A stretch of DNA of 64,000 bases from Sphingomonas sp. 7/4-4 (GCF_027941955.1 NZ_CP115960.1:3910001-3974000), one strand, 5' to 3'; positions 29,480 to 39,961 are shown, numbered from the stretch's first letter. Notes: generated by a model not told the origin, from the letters alone. Made by a program: numbers and translations.

Positions 29480-31768
29480 ATGTCGAAGCAGCGTTCGGAC
29501 AAGCCCGAGATCAAGCCTTTTGCCGGTCCGGCGGGCGGATGGGGCTCGGTACGCTCGCTCGCTGAGATCCTGCCGCGCGAGCGTGTCACGCCTGATGCGC
29601 TGCTCCAGCTCGCGCGCCAGAACAAGCCCCATGGCTTCATGTGCACCAGTTGCGCCTGGCCCAAACCCGCGGATCATCACCCCGCGGAGTTCTGCGAGGA
29701 AGGCGCGAAGGCGACTGCTTGGGAGCTGACCACGCTGCGCACCACGCCGGAATTCTTCGAACAGCACACGCTGACCGAGCTGCGCGACTGGAAGGATTAC
29801 GATCTCGAGCAGCACGGCCGGCTGACGCATCCACTGCGCTATGATGCAGTCACCGACAAATATGTCGCGTGCAGCTGGGAAGAGGCTTTCGACGCGATCG
29901 GCGCGGCGCTGCGCCCGCTCGATCCCAGGTCGGTCGCCTTCTACTCGTCGGGGCGAACCAGCCTCGAGGCGTCGTACATGTACGGGCTGATGGCGCGGAT
30001 GTTCGGCAACCAGAACCTGCCCGACAGCTCGAACATGTGCCACGAATCGACCTCGGTGGGGCTGAAGGCGGCGATCGGCGTCCCGGTGGGGACGACGCAG
30101 CTCAGGGATTTCGAGACGTGCGACGCGATCTTCTTCTTCGGCCAGAATGTCGGATCTAATGCGCCGCGGATGCTCCACGACCTGCGCAGCGCGCGCAAGC
30201 GCGGGGTGGAGATCATTACCTTCAATCCGCTCCGGGAGCGCGGGCTCGAACGCTTCACCGATCCGCAGAACCCGATCGAAATGGTGACGGGCGGCGAGAC
30301 GCAGATCTCGACGCAATATCACCAGGTGAAGGCCGGCGGCGACATCGCCGCGATGCTCGGCATCGCCAAATTCCTGATCGAATGGGACGATGCCGCGCTG
30401 GCGGTCGGCGACCCGCCGGTCCTCGATCATGAATTCATCGCGCAGCACACGCATGATTTCCACGCCTTCGCCGATGCGGCGCGCTCCGTGGAATGGACGG
30501 ATATCGAGCGCGAGTCCGGATTGGCGCGATCGGCGCTGGAGCAGGCGGCGCGGGTCTATGCGAAAGCGAAGGCCGTGCTCGCCATCTACGGCATGGGGCT
30601 GACCCAGCATGTGAAGGGCGTCGAGAATGTCCGCATGGTGGTCAATTTGCTGCTGTTGCGTGGCAATATCGGCAGGCCCGGCGCTGGGCCTACGCCGGTG
30701 CGCGGCCATTCGAACGTCCAGGGCCAGCGCACCGTCGGCATCACCGAGAAGACCGAATTGGTGCCCGTCGACAGGCTGAAGGAGCTGTACGGCTTCGATC
30801 CGCCGACCGAGAAAGGGCTCGATACCGTCGAGACCTGTCGCGGCGTCATCGATGGCTCCGTGAAAGCCGTGATCGGGCTCGGCGGCAATTTCCTGCGCGC
30901 GGTGCCGGAAACCGCGGCGATGGAGGAAGCCTGGCCGCGCCTCGACCTCTCCGTCCAGATTGCGACCAAGCTCAATCGCAATCATCTCTTCGCCGGGAAG
31001 ATCACCTATCTTCTGCCCTGCCTCGGCCGGATCGAGGAGGATGTGCAGGCGAGCGGACCGCAGGCGGTATCCACCGAGGATTCGACCAGTTGCATCCACG
31101 GCTCGCGCGGCAAGGCGAAGCCCGCCGGCCCGCATCTTCTGTCCGAGCCGCGCATCGTCGCGGAACTCGCCAAGCGTATCCTGCCGCCCAATCCGCGCGT
31201 GGACTGGGACGGCTGGGTCGCCGACTACAGCCGGATCCGGGAAGCGATCGAGGCGACGTATCCGGCGATCTTCAAGGACTATAACCAGCGCCTGTTCACG
31301 CCCGGCGGCTTCTGGAAAGGCAACAAGGCGGCCGAACGGATCTGGCAGACTCCGAGCGGCAAGGCCGAGTTCCTCGCGCCGAGCGGGCTGAGCGCGACCG
31401 GGTTCGCCGATGCGGAAGGGCGCTTCCGGCTGATGACCCTGCGCTCGAACGACCAGTTCAACACGACGATCTACGGCTATCACGATCGCTTCCGCGGCGT
31501 GAAAGGGACGCGCGACGTGCTGTTCATCAATCGCGAGGACATGGCCGTGGCGGGCGTGTCCGAAGGCCAGATCGTTGCATTGGAGAGCGACGCCGGGGAC
31601 GGCAGGTTGCGCCGGCGCGAGGGGCTGATCGTCACGCCCTACGACATTCCGCGCGGCTGCCTGGGAGCCTATTATCCGGAGGCGAACGTGCTGATGCCGG
31701 TCGAGCATCACGCCGAGCAGAGCCATGTCCCCGCGGCGAAATCGGTGCCCGTCCGGATACGCGTTTGA
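29480..31768 (+). CDS. FdhF/YdeP-family molybdopterin oxidoreductase
   Basis: A 762-residue bis-MGD enzyme of the formate-dehydrogenase-alpha-like YdeP group. The N-terminal region has FMCTSCAWPKPADHHPAEFCEEGAKA with several cysteines; the cofactor region reads FYSSGRTSLEASYMYG, NMCHESTSVGL and FFFGQNVGSN; the C-terminal MGD domain reads FRLMTLRSNDQFNTTIYGYH and ends near VPVRIRV. No [4Fe-4S] ferredoxin-type domain is obvious. ATG 29480 was chosen because the upstream extension is unrelated. fdhD and mobA follow with overlapping starts, so enzyme and cofactor maturation are coupled. The YdeP group has been linked to acid resistance; its reaction is not settled. Confidence 0.92.
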   Translation: MSKQRSDKPEIKPFAGPAGGWGSVRSLAEILPRERVTPDALLQLARQNKPHGFMCTSCAWPKPADHHPAEFCEEGAKATAWELTTLRTTPEFFEQHTLTELRDWKDYDLEQHGRLTHPLRYDAVTDKYVACSWEEAFDAIGAALRPLDPRSVAFYSSGRTSLEASYMYGLMARMFGNQNLPDSSNMCHESTSVGLKAAIGVPVGTTQLRDFETCDAIFFFGQNVGSNAPRMLHDLRSARKRGVEIITFNPLRERGLERFTDPQNPIEMVTGGETQISTQYHQVKAGGDIAAMLGIAKFLIEWDDAALAVGDPPVLDHEFIAQHTHDFHAFADAARSVEWTDIERESGLARSALEQAARVYAKAKAVLAIYGMGLTQHVKGVENVRMVVNLLLLRGNIGRPGAGPTPVRGHSNVQGQRTVGITEKTELVPVDRLKELYGFDPPTEKGLDTVETCRGVIDGSVKAVIGLGGNFLRAVPETAAMEEAWPRLDLSVQIATKLNRNHLFAGKITYLLPCLGRIEEDVQASGPQAVSTEDSTSCIHGSRGKAKPAGPHLLSEPRIVAELAKRILPPNPRVDWDGWVADYSRIREAIEATYPAIFKDYNQRLFTPGGFWKGNKAAERIWQTPSGKAEFLAPSGLSATGFADAEGRFRLMTLRSNDQFNTTIYGYHDRFRGVKGTRDVLFINREDMAVAGVSEGQIVALESDAGDGRLRRREGLIVTPYDIPRGCLGAYYPEANVLMPVEHHAEQSHVPAAKSVPVRIRV

Positions 31769-32544
31769 CCGCCGCACTGACTCTCCCATTCGAGTGGATC
31801 GGCGCCGACGGCAGCGCCGACGTGCGGGAGCGTGCGATCGCCGAGGAAGTGCCGGTGGCAATCGAGTGCAATGGCCTTGGCTATGCTGTGCTGATGGCCA
31901 GTCCGGGCGATCTGCTCGATATGGGCTATGGCTTCGCGCTGACCGAGCGGCTGATCGACGATGCCGGCGACATGCTCGACGCCGAAGTGCATGCGCTCGA
32001 ACATGGCACGGTACTGCGCCTGACCTTGTCGCAACGCGTGGCGAACCGCGTTTCGGATCGCGTCCGCCATCGCACTGCCGATTCCTCTTGTGGATTGTGT
32101 GGGGTAGAAAGCCTCGAACAGGCGCTGCGCCCGTTGCCTTCGCGATCGATGCCTTGGGCCGGCGACGACCAGGCGATATTCACTGCGCTGCAAGCACTCG
32201 AGAAGACCCAACCGCTCGGCGCGGCGACGCGCGCGGTGCACGCCGCGGCGGCCTGCACGCAGGCGGGCGCGATCCGGCTCGTTCGCGAGGATGTCGGCCG
32301 CCACAACGCATTCGACAAGCTCATCGGAGCGATGCTGCGCGAAGGGTTGTCGTGGGACCAGGGCTTCGCCTTGCTCACTTCGCGCTGCTCCTACGAGCTG
32401 GTGGAGAAGGCCGCTTTGTCGGGTTGCCCCATGCTCGCGACGATCTCCGCTCCGACCGCGCTTGCGTTGACGCGCGCGCGGTCGGCCGGGCTTGAATTGC
32501 GCGTGCTTACCCGTCCCGACGCGCTGCTGCGGCCGATCGCGTGA
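31765..32544 (+). CDS. fdhD: FdhD sulfurtransferase-like maturation factor
   Basis: A 259-residue protein. The conserved cysteine loop DSSCGLCGVESLE (around residue 110) and the EDVGRHNAFDKLIG block identify FdhD, which passes sulfur to the bis-MGD cofactor of formate dehydrogenase-type enzymes. The TTG start at 31765 overlaps the stop of the molybdoenzyme gene (ttga). Four-base overlap with mobA downstream indicates translational coupling. Confidence 0.94.
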   Translation: MTAALTLPFEWIGADGSADVRERAIAEEVPVAIECNGLGYAVLMASPGDLLDMGYGFALTERLIDDAGDMLDAEVHALEHGTVLRLTLSQRVANRVSDRVRHRTADSSCGLCGVESLEQALRPLPSRSMPWAGDDQAIFTALQALEKTQPLGAATRAVHAAAACTQAGAIRLVREDVGRHNAFDKLIGAMLREGLSWDQGFALLTSRCSYELVEKAALSGCPMLATISAPTALALTRARSAGLELRVLTRPDALLRPIA

Positions 32545-33086
32545 AGCTGCTCGGCGCGATCCTTGCCGGCGGTCGCTCGCGCCGCTTCGGCAGCGACAAG
32601 GCCGAGGCCGTGCTCAATGGCCGAACGCTCCTCGCGCACGTCGCCGATGCGCTTCGTCCGCACTGTGATGCACTTGTCGTTTGCGGCCGAACGCATCGCG
32701 AAATGGCCTCGCTGGAGGATCGCCCGCATGCCGGTCTCGGTCCACTCGGCGGGCTTTGCGCGGCCCTGACTTTCGGCAAGGATGCAGGCTTCACGGCCGT
32801 GCTAAGCGCGCCCTGTGATGCGCCGGACCTGCCGAGCGGTCTTTGCGATCGCCTGCTGGAGGAATCGGGCCCGGCCTATGTCGCCGATCTTCCCGTGGTC
32901 GGCCTCTGGCCCTGCGTACTGGCGGAACATCTGCATTCCTGGCTCGATAGGAATAACGATCGTTCGTTCAGCATCTGGGCGCGTGCGGTGTCGGCCAAGC
33001 CCGTGGAATTTGAGCACAAGTTCGGCAACATCAACACGCCCGATGATCTGAGCGTATACGAACATCGCCACGCAATACGCTGGTGA
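32541..33086 (+). CDS. mobA: Molybdenum cofactor guanylyltransferase
   Basis: A 181-residue enzyme adding GMP to molybdopterin. The signature is GAILAGGRSRRFGSDKA, followed by GPLGGLCAAL and the metal-binding SAPCDAPDLP. The GTG start at 32541 overlaps the fdhD stop (gtga). It completes a three-gene bis-MGD enzyme/maturation operon. The 149-base gap after it leads to an unrelated gene and holds no clear terminator. Confidence 0.92.
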   Translation: MKLLGAILAGGRSRRFGSDKAEAVLNGRTLLAHVADALRPHCDALVVCGRTHREMASLEDRPHAGLGPLGGLCAALTFGKDAGFTAVLSAPCDAPDLPSGLCDRLLEESGPAYVADLPVVGLWPCVLAEHLHSWLDRNNDRSFSIWARAVSAKPVEFEHKFGNINTPDDLSVYEHRHAIRW

Positions 33087-33235
33087 GAAGCTGAGCCCGC
33101 AGCGGCCGCTTCCACAGTCCCGGGGCGTAGCAATCCCTTAAACGCGATTAACCGACCCTGCTCGCACCGCTTTTAATAGTCTCGTCTATTCGGCTCGTGC
33201 AAAGGTCCACTGTCTGGGCCGAAGAGGGGGCGGAT

Positions 33236-35730
33236 ATGGCGGCGAACTTCACGCATGAATTCAAGGCATTCCACAATGGCTTCATGGCGGAAGTCAATGA
33301 CGCTCCGGCCGACGCCATCGCAACCGAACCCGATGATGTAAACGAAGCGCCGGTAATCAAGGACAGCCGCAATATCATCTTCATCGACGAAGGTGAGACT
33401 TTCGTCACCGCGAGCTTCGCTGCCACCGATCCCGATGGCGATACGCTCACCTACAGTCTCGGCCAGCGGTACGACGAGGATGCCGGGCTCTTCACGATCG
33501 ATCCCGCCACCGGCGCGCTCCGGTTCACGGTGGCGCCCGATTACGAGCACCCGACCAGCTACAGCGGCGAGAACTATTATTATAAAGTCGAGATAATCGT
33601 CTCGGACGGTTATCTCAGCGATCGCTTTACCGTCCGCATCGGCGTCGACAATGTCAACGAGGGGCTGTTCGTCACGTCGTTCGGCGGCGCGGCCTCGGCG
33701 ACGGTCGCCGCGATCGAGAACAGCCAGGCCGTCGCGACGTTCACCGTCTACGATCCCGACAACACTCCGCCCCATTTCTCGCTAGCCGGCGCCGACGCCG
33801 CGTTGTTCGGGATCAATCCCTTCACCGGGCAGGTCTATTTCAAGTCCGCGCCCGATTATGAGGCGCCGACGGACGCCAATGGCGACAACGTCTATGAGGT
33901 CACCGCGCAAGCGGGCGACGGCACGTTCGTCGTCACCCAGGCCTGGGCAGTGACCGTTGCCGATACGAGCCAGGGCAATGTCTCGATCACTTCGAGCTAT
34001 GGCAATCCCGGCGCTTCCTACGCGATATCCGAGAACAGCACCGCCGTCGCCACGATCGCCGCCCGCGATGACGAGGGAGGCGCAGTGAGCTATCGGATCG
34101 CCGGCGGCGCCGATGCCGCGCTCTTCGCCATCGACACCGGCAGCGGCGCGCTCCATTTTGTCGCCGCGCCGGATTATGAGGCGCCTTCCAGCAGCACCGG
34201 GACCAATTACTACGAAGTCACGGTCGAGGCGACGAACGGCTCGAGTGTCGACAGCCAGGACGTGGCTGTTCAGGTGACCGATGTCGCGCCGGCGCTGGCG
34301 ATCACTTCGCTGGGCGGCGGCGCCACTGCCGCGACCGATGTGGTGGAGCTTGGTTGGGGGACCGTGGCCAGGATCACGACCGCGGGCGCCAGCGGCAATG
34401 TGCGCTACTCGATCGTCCCGACCGACGATTATCAGGCGTTCACTGTCGACGGGGCCGGCTGGCTTTCCTTCTCGACCATTCCCGATTTCGAAAATCCACG
34501 CGATGCCGATGGCGACAACGTCTATTTCGTCACGGTTCGCGCTGATGACAATGAGGGCGGCGACACGCAGAGGATCGCCGTTACCGTCACGGATTTCGTC
34601 AGCCCGATCGCGATCACCTCCAATGGCGGCGGCGCCACCGCCTCGGTCAATTTTGACGAGAACGGCAGCGGCGCGGTCACGACCGTCAGGGTTGCCGACG
34701 CATGGGGCGCGCCTGCCTTCTCGATCGTCGGCGGTGCCGATGCCGGTGCATTCCAGCTCGATGGCAACGGCGTGCTGCACTTTACGGCGGTGCCCGACTT
34801 CGAGAACGCACGCGATGTCGACGGCGATAATGTCTATGAAGTCATCGTCGCCGCGAAGGACGTGGAGGAGGTGACACCCAGGCCATCTCGGTCCACGTCG
34901 TGAATTTCAGCCCGATAACAATCACTTCAAATGGCGGCGGCGATACCGCGTCGGTCGACTTCGCCGAGAACGGCACGGGCGTGGTCACGACGGTTCGGGT
35001 CTCCGGTGCCGTCAGCCAGCCCGGCTACGCCATCGTGGGCGGCGCCGACGCCGCTTTGTTCGTGATCGACAGCAGCGGCGCACTGCGTTTCGCCGCGGCG
35101 CCCGATTTCGAGAATGCGCGCGATGCCGACGGCAACAATATCTATGACGTGCTCGTCCGCGCGAAAGACATGGAGGGCAGCGACGTCCAGGCGATCTCGG
35201 TCAATGTTCGGGATTTGGGTGATAGTCAGGGTGTCAACATCACTGGCAACTCGGGGCCCGGCACGCATACGGGCACTGCCTATGCGGACGAGATCCGCGG
35301 GCTTGGCGGGAACGACGTTCTCTACGGCCTGGGCGGCAACGATCTGCTCGACGGCGGTGCGCAGAACGACGTGCTGATCGGCGGTGCGGGGAGGGATACG
35401 CTGATCGGCGGCAGCGGCAGCGATCAGTTCGTTTTCGAGACGCTGGCGGACAGCAGCTTCTCGGCTCCGGACACGATCGCCGATTTCAGCCACGGCGAGG
35501 ACCGCATCTCGCTCTCGGCGATCGACGCCAATGTGCTCGCGTCGGGCAATCAGGCATTCACGTTCATCGGCAGCAGCGCCTTCACCGGCAGTGCGGGCCA
35601 GCTCCGCTACACCTATTCCGGCGGCGATCTGATCGTCACCGGCGACGTCGACGGTGACCGCCATGCCGATTTCAGCCTGATCGTGGACGGCGGCTGGTCC
35701 TCGCTGTCGTCGAGCGATTTCCTTCTTTGA
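33236..35730 (+). CDS. RTX adhesin-like protein with cadherin-like repeats (frame broken)
   Basis: About 831 residues when joined. Six ~100-residue cadherin-like repeats cover residues ~35-640, each with the pattern ENG...GGADA..F.ID and PDFENARDADGDNVYEV. Next come RTX calcium-binding nonapeptides (GLGGNDVLYGLGGNDLLDGG, then GGAGRDTLIGGSGSDQFVF), and a C-terminus ending SSSDFLL. With no signal peptide and acidic composition, it is a type I secretion substrate, probably using the exporter at 16.5-19.6 kb or another. ATG 33236 has a ribosome site (gaggggg). One G is missing at 34867-34868; adding it reads VEGGDTQAISVHVVNF. Confidence 0.88.
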
Positions 35731-35752
35731 GCGACCGGATCGTCTAGCCGGA

Positions 35753-37000
35753 TCAAGGATCGAGCGGATCGGCGGCTTCGACGTGGAAAGCGATCGGCGC
35801 GGGCGTGAAGCGCAGGCTGAACCGGTCGGGGCCCGGCGCGAGGCGGCCCGGCTGGACGCCCATCTCGCGCAGGTTGCGCTGGGCGAGTTCGGTGCCGCCG
35901 ATATACTGGATCGTGCGGTGGTCCGAGACGACCAGCGCCGGCCGATCGACCGGGAAGCCGGCGGCGAGGAGCAGCCGGGCGCAATTGCGCAAATTGGTCG
36001 TGGTGTGGCGGGCGTGCGGCTCGATCAGGATGCGGTCGGCCGGAACGCCGTGCTCGGTGACGAGAAGCCGCTTCATCTCGATCGCTTCGTTGAACGGCGT
36101 ACGGTTGGGGTGGACGTTGCCGCCCGACACGATGATGAACGGCGCGAGCCCGCGTGCGAACATGTCGGCGGCGATCCGCATGCGGATGTGCCCCATCACC
36201 CCGGTGCGCGATTGCGCATCCTCGGGGCCGTGCCCGAACACCAGCAGCGCAGTATAAGGGCGTGCCTGCCAGTCGGTCCCGGCGACTGCGCGCAGTGCCG
36301 CGGCATTCTCGCCACCCAAAAGCGGTCGATAGGCACCCGCCTCCGTACGCTCGTTCATCTGGAGCAGCCCGATCGCGTAGCGTAGCGATGGGTCGAAGAA
36401 GAGATCATCGTCATGCCTCAGCGCCGCAGTGGCCACGCCGTGCGCGCTCAGCACGTCGGCATATTCGGGTCTGGCGGTGTCGAAGATGATCGCGTCGATC
36501 TTGGGATAACGCGGCGGAATCCCCTTGGCATAGACCGCGATCACGCGATTGATCGCGGCGGCGGCCTCGTCCCAGGCGGTGGCGACGAGATCCGCGTCGG
36601 CCAGGGATTCGTGGCGTGCGAACCGTCCCGAAGGCCGCATCTGCCGACCGACAAGCGCCGCGCCGAGGCGGCGATCGCGCGTCAGCAGCCGCAGCCGAGC
36701 CTCCACCGTGGCGATGTCGGCATCGGTCCAGACCCACGCATCGGCAAGGCATTGCGGCGACGGAGTGCACGTGTCCTGTGGCACGCGTGCGGCGCGCTCC
36801 GTCGCGAGCTGGCGAAGGATCCTGTCGTCGCGCAGCGCCTGCGCCCAGCCGTCCGCCGTCCGCAGCATCGCGAAGAGCGGGAAGACCCGCGTCTCCAGCG
36901 AGTCGGCGAACGGCGCGGAATAGCCTCGGGGATCCTGCGCCCAGGCCGCCGCGGGCGCCCAGGCCAGTGCGACGGCGAGAGCGATGGCGGCGTGGCGCAA
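35753..37000 (-). CDS. YdcF (DUF218)-family periplasmic protein
   Basis: About 415 residues with an N-terminal signal peptide (LRHAAIALAVALAWAPAAAWA) and a C-terminal DUF218/YdcF domain: ALLVFGHGPEDAQSR, FIIVSGGNVHPNRTPFNEA, ILIEPHARHTTTNLRNCARL. The start is TTG 37000, one base after the stop of the TonB receptor gene, so the two are translationally coupled. It differs from short YdcF proteins in its ~200-residue N-terminal region, which I cannot assign. YdcF proteins are envelope-associated, with no settled function; a role with the receptor is inferred. Confidence 0.83.
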   Translation of the reverse strand: MRHAAIALAVALAWAPAAAWAQDPRGYSAPFADSLETRVFPLFAMLRTADGWAQALRDDRILRQLATERAARVPQDTCTPSPQCLADAWVWTDADIATVEARLRLLTRDRRLGAALVGRQMRPSGRFARHESLADADLVATAWDEAAAAINRVIAVYAKGIPPRYPKIDAIIFDTARPEYADVLSAHGVATAALRHDDDLFFDPSLRYAIGLLQMNERTEAGAYRPLLGGENAAALRAVAGTDWQARPYTALLVFGHGPEDAQSRTGVMGHIRMRIAADMFARGLAPFIIVSGGNVHPNRTPFNEAIEMKRLLVTEHGVPADRILIEPHARHTTTNLRNCARLLLAAGFPVDRPALVVSDHRTIQYIGGTELAQRNLREMGVQPGRLAPGPDRFSLRFTPAPIAFHVEAADPLDP

Positions 37001-37001
37001 C

Positions 37002-39527
37002 TTACCAGCTCCGGCTGAGGATGAAGCGGAAGTTGCGGCCGAACAGCGGACGGCCATAGATCGCGTCGGTCGCGCCCTGGCCGGCGAGCTGGTCGGTGCG
37101 CGGGTTGCCCTCGGTGAGGCCCTTGGCGTTGGTGAGATTGTCGGCCACCACCTGGACCCGCCACGGGCCGTAGGTGACCGACGCGTTCGCGCCGAAGGTC
37201 TGATAGGCCGGCAGCGCCGTCAGGTTGAACAGGTCGACATAGCGGCGGCCGACCCATTCGTAGCGGCCGGCGATCTCGAGCTCACCCTCGCCGACGGGGA
37301 AGTGGACTGCGGGGCGCAGATTGCCGAAGAATTTCGGCTCGCGGATGATCTGGTTGCCGTTGACCGCGCTGGGATCCGCGCCCGACGTATTCTCGAGGTT
37401 GCGATATTGCGGATCGGCGACGGTGACCGAGCCGGTCAGCTCGAACCAGCGCAGCGGCGCGACCTTCCCGTCGATTTCGACGCCCTTGACGACGGCCTCG
37501 CCGACGAACGGCACCGATTGATCGTTGCGCCCGGTCACCGGATTGAACGCGACGAACGAGGCGTTGAACGGATCGAACTTGGTATAGAAGCCCGTGACAT
37601 AGAGGTAATTGCGCCCGAAGCTCGCCTTGACGCCGGCTTCATATTGCCGCGCTTTGGTCTTGATGATCGTCGGCGCAGTGCTCGTCGTCACGCCGAGCTG
37701 CGGCGGCACCTCGAGATTGGAGATGCGGCCATAGGCGCCGAGATTGTCGGTGAAATCATAGTTGAGGCCGGCCGTCCAATTGGTCGTCGACGGCTTCAGC
37801 TTGCGCGATACGAACGCGCCGGTGAAGGCGCGGGTGGTGTTGTCGGCAAGGGTGGTCGCATCGCCCAGATTGGCTTCGGCCGAAAGCAGGGCATAGCCGT
37901 CATAATCATACCATTCCTTGCGTACGCCCGCGTCGAGCCGCAGTCCGTTGGTGATTTCCCACGTGTCGTTGGCATAGACCGCGACCATCTTCGCGTTGCC
38001 CTCACCCTGGTTGAGCGTGGTCGTATAGCGCAGCACGCCGTTCTGCGTCACCGAGCCGAGCACCGCGCCGGCGGCCGAATACGCCACGAGGTCGATCGTC
38101 CGCGGCTTGCTCCGCACTTCGATCAGCATGTCCTGATAGACCTGCCGGCTGCTCACGCCATAAGCCGAGCCGTAGATTCCGGCGCGGATATCGTGCGTGC
38201 CGAAGCCGGTCTCGAACTTGCGGGTGACACTGAGATCGGCCTGGCTCGAATAGAAATCGGCGTCGACCGCGCGATACTGGCCCGACATGATCAGACCCGA
38301 AGCGGTGGCGGGATCGTAAGCCGTCGCGCCGTTGCTGCCCGCGATCGCATAGCCGAGCCGCGAGACGCCGGCGCCGAACGCAGCGCGCGCCGCAGGGAGA
38401 TAGCCGGCGGCGAAGGTGGCTGCGTCGGCCGGATTGGTGGTCGAGTAGAAGGCATCGAAGCTGCTCTTGCCCTTGGTGAGGCCGAGCCTGGCGGAGACCA
38501 GCCAGCCGTCGAAATCGGCCTCCCAGTCCACCGCGCCGTTGAAGAAGCGCATGTAGCGGCCGTCGGCGAGATCGCGGTTCAGGGTCTGCACCGCACCCGT
38601 GCCGTCGCGATACCGGATATTGACGTCGCGTAGCGCCGGCGAGTTCAGCGTGCCGGTGTGATAGTCGATATAGGGATCGAGCGAGACCGACGGGTTGCGC
38701 GGATCGGCGACCGGAATCGGCAGATAGAACAGATTGTGGTCGTTGACGTACATCGCCGAGATCTTGACGAAGCCATTGTCGAAATCGTGCTTCAGATTGG
38801 CGCGGATCTGCCCGCCTTTATCGCTGGGGAAGCCGCTGTCGCGATAGCCGTCATGCTGGCGCAGGAAGCCGCCCACCGCGAAATAGGTCCGGTCGTCGAT
38901 CGGGCCCGACTGCATCAGATCGAGCCGGTACAGGCCGGTGTCGCCGAGCGTCAGCTGCGCGCGGCCGCGCGATCGGGCGTCGCCGGTCACGGTGATGTTG
39001 TTGGCGATCGCGGCGGCGCTGCTCGCATAGACCGGCGCCGGGCCGCCACGGACGATCTCGACCCGCTCGGTCATCAGGTCGTAGCGGTTCATGCCTTCGC
39101 CCGAATTGAAGAACACGCCGTCGATCTCGTGATACAGCGGCAGGCCGTCCTGCTGGAAGATCAGATAACCGCGATCGGTCGGGATGCCGCGGACGCGGGT
39201 GATGTTCTGCACCTCGCCGCCGGTCGCTTCCACCTGGATGCCCGGAACGGTGCCGAGCAGGTCGGCGAAGTTCTTCGGCGCGATCTTCTGGACTTCCTCC
39301 TGGCTCAACGAATTGACCGCATAGGAGACGTCGAAGCGGCGCTGGGCACGCGCAGTGCCGGTGACGACGATGTCGTCGGCCGGATCCGCCTCGACCTGGG
39401 GTTCCGCCGCAGGCGTGGCCGGCTGGCCCGCATCCTGCGCAGCGGCGACCCCGGGTAGTGCGCAGGCCAAAGCGCATGCGGATGCGAGAAGCGACATTGC
39501 GGAAGTTTTCTTGCCCGAGACGTGCAT
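37002..39527 (-). CDS. TonB-dependent outer-membrane receptor
   Basis: An intact 841-residue receptor. Signal peptide to about VAAAQ, then a TonB-interaction region DPADDIVVTGTARAQRRFDV, a plug domain with TVPGIQVEATGGEVQ, GYLIFQQDGLP and ERVEIVRGGPAP, and a barrel ending NFRFILSRSW with the C-terminal aromatic. The start is ATG 39527. It forms a two-gene unit with the YdcF protein. Substrate unknown; the plug resembles the group seen in uncharacterised sphingomonad receptors rather than ferric siderophore receptors. The 218 bases upstream (39528-39745) hold no clear feature. Confidence 0.94.
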   Translation of the reverse strand: MHVSGKKTSAMSLLASACALACALPGVAAAQDAGQPATPAAEPQVEADPADDIVVTGTARAQRRFDVSYAVNSLSQEEVQKIAPKNFADLLGTVPGIQVEATGGEVQNITRVRGIPTDRGYLIFQQDGLPLYHEIDGVFFNSGEGMNRYDLMTERVEIVRGGPAPVYASSAAAIANNITVTGDARSRGRAQLTLGDTGLYRLDLMQSGPIDDRTYFAVGGFLRQHDGYRDSGFPSDKGGQIRANLKHDFDNGFVKISAMYVNDHNLFYLPIPVADPRNPSVSLDPYIDYHTGTLNSPALRDVNIRYRDGTGAVQTLNRDLADGRYMRFFNGAVDWEADFDGWLVSARLGLTKGKSSFDAFYSTTNPADAATFAAGYLPAARAAFGAGVSRLGYAIAGSNGATAYDPATASGLIMSGQYRAVDADFYSSQADLSVTRKFETGFGTHDIRAGIYGSAYGVSSRQVYQDMLIEVRSKPRTIDLVAYSAAGAVLGSVTQNGVLRYTTTLNQGEGNAKMVAVYANDTWEITNGLRLDAGVRKEWYDYDGYALLSAEANLGDATTLADNTTRAFTGAFVSRKLKPSTTNWTAGLNYDFTDNLGAYGRISNLEVPPQLGVTTSTAPTIIKTKARQYEAGVKASFGRNYLYVTGFYTKFDPFNASFVAFNPVTGRNDQSVPFVGEAVVKGVEIDGKVAPLRWFELTGSVTVADPQYRNLENTSGADPSAVNGNQIIREPKFFGNLRPAVHFPVGEGELEIAGRYEWVGRRYVDLFNLTALPAYQTFGANASVTYGPWRVQVVADNLTNAKGLTEGNPRTDQLAGQGATDAIYGRPLFGRNFRFILSRSW

Positions 39528-39745
39528 TTTGCGAACCCCTTATCTGGATCGGCTGCGGCTAGGGGCCGTTCACTACGGCGCGATGACACCGCGAACCGGA
39601 ACGGATTACCAGAACAGTGCCAGGCGATTCACGGATCGGGGTTCAACCGATCGACCGCGCACCTTGCCGCAAAAGCTCCGCGCTCGTCCTTTGACTGTCA
39701 CATGCGAGGACTATTTCCCGGACAGTGTTGGAGAGGGTGTTGGTG

Positions 39746-39961
39746 ATGCGTGCTTTCAATCCGCTGTTCGCGGCGGAGGTCGTCGACTGTGTGGCCCAGG
39801 GCCGCGCACCGACGGTTCAAGAGCTGTTTGCGGTTGCGGAGCGCATTCGTCATGATGCCGGGATGCGGCCGATCTTCGGCTGGGACGGTGCTTCGAGCAA
39901 CCAGGAGGAATGCCTTCTCATTCGTGCAGCCCACGCCGCGCTATGCGGGACTACGGGCTAG
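39746..39961 (+). CDS. Hypothetical protein (71 residues)
   Basis: A short, soluble, mixed-charge protein beginning MRAFNPLFAAEVVDCVAQG and ending LIRAAHAALCGTTG. ATG 39746 follows a good ribosome site (ggagaggg). In-frame GTG/TTG codons upstream make a slightly longer start possible. I recognise no domain. The codon use is normal for the window. It is followed after 129 bases by another unknown gene; the two may or may not be linked. Confidence 0.55.
   Translation: MRAFNPLFAAEVVDCVAQGRAPTVQELFAVAERIRHDAGMRPIFGWDGASSNQEECLLIRAAHAALCGTTG

Noticed and set aside
28874..31861. Minus-strand ORF of 995 residues opposite the molybdoenzyme gene
   Set aside because: Low-complexity antisense shadow of fdhF/YdeP; no start signal and no recognisable domain.
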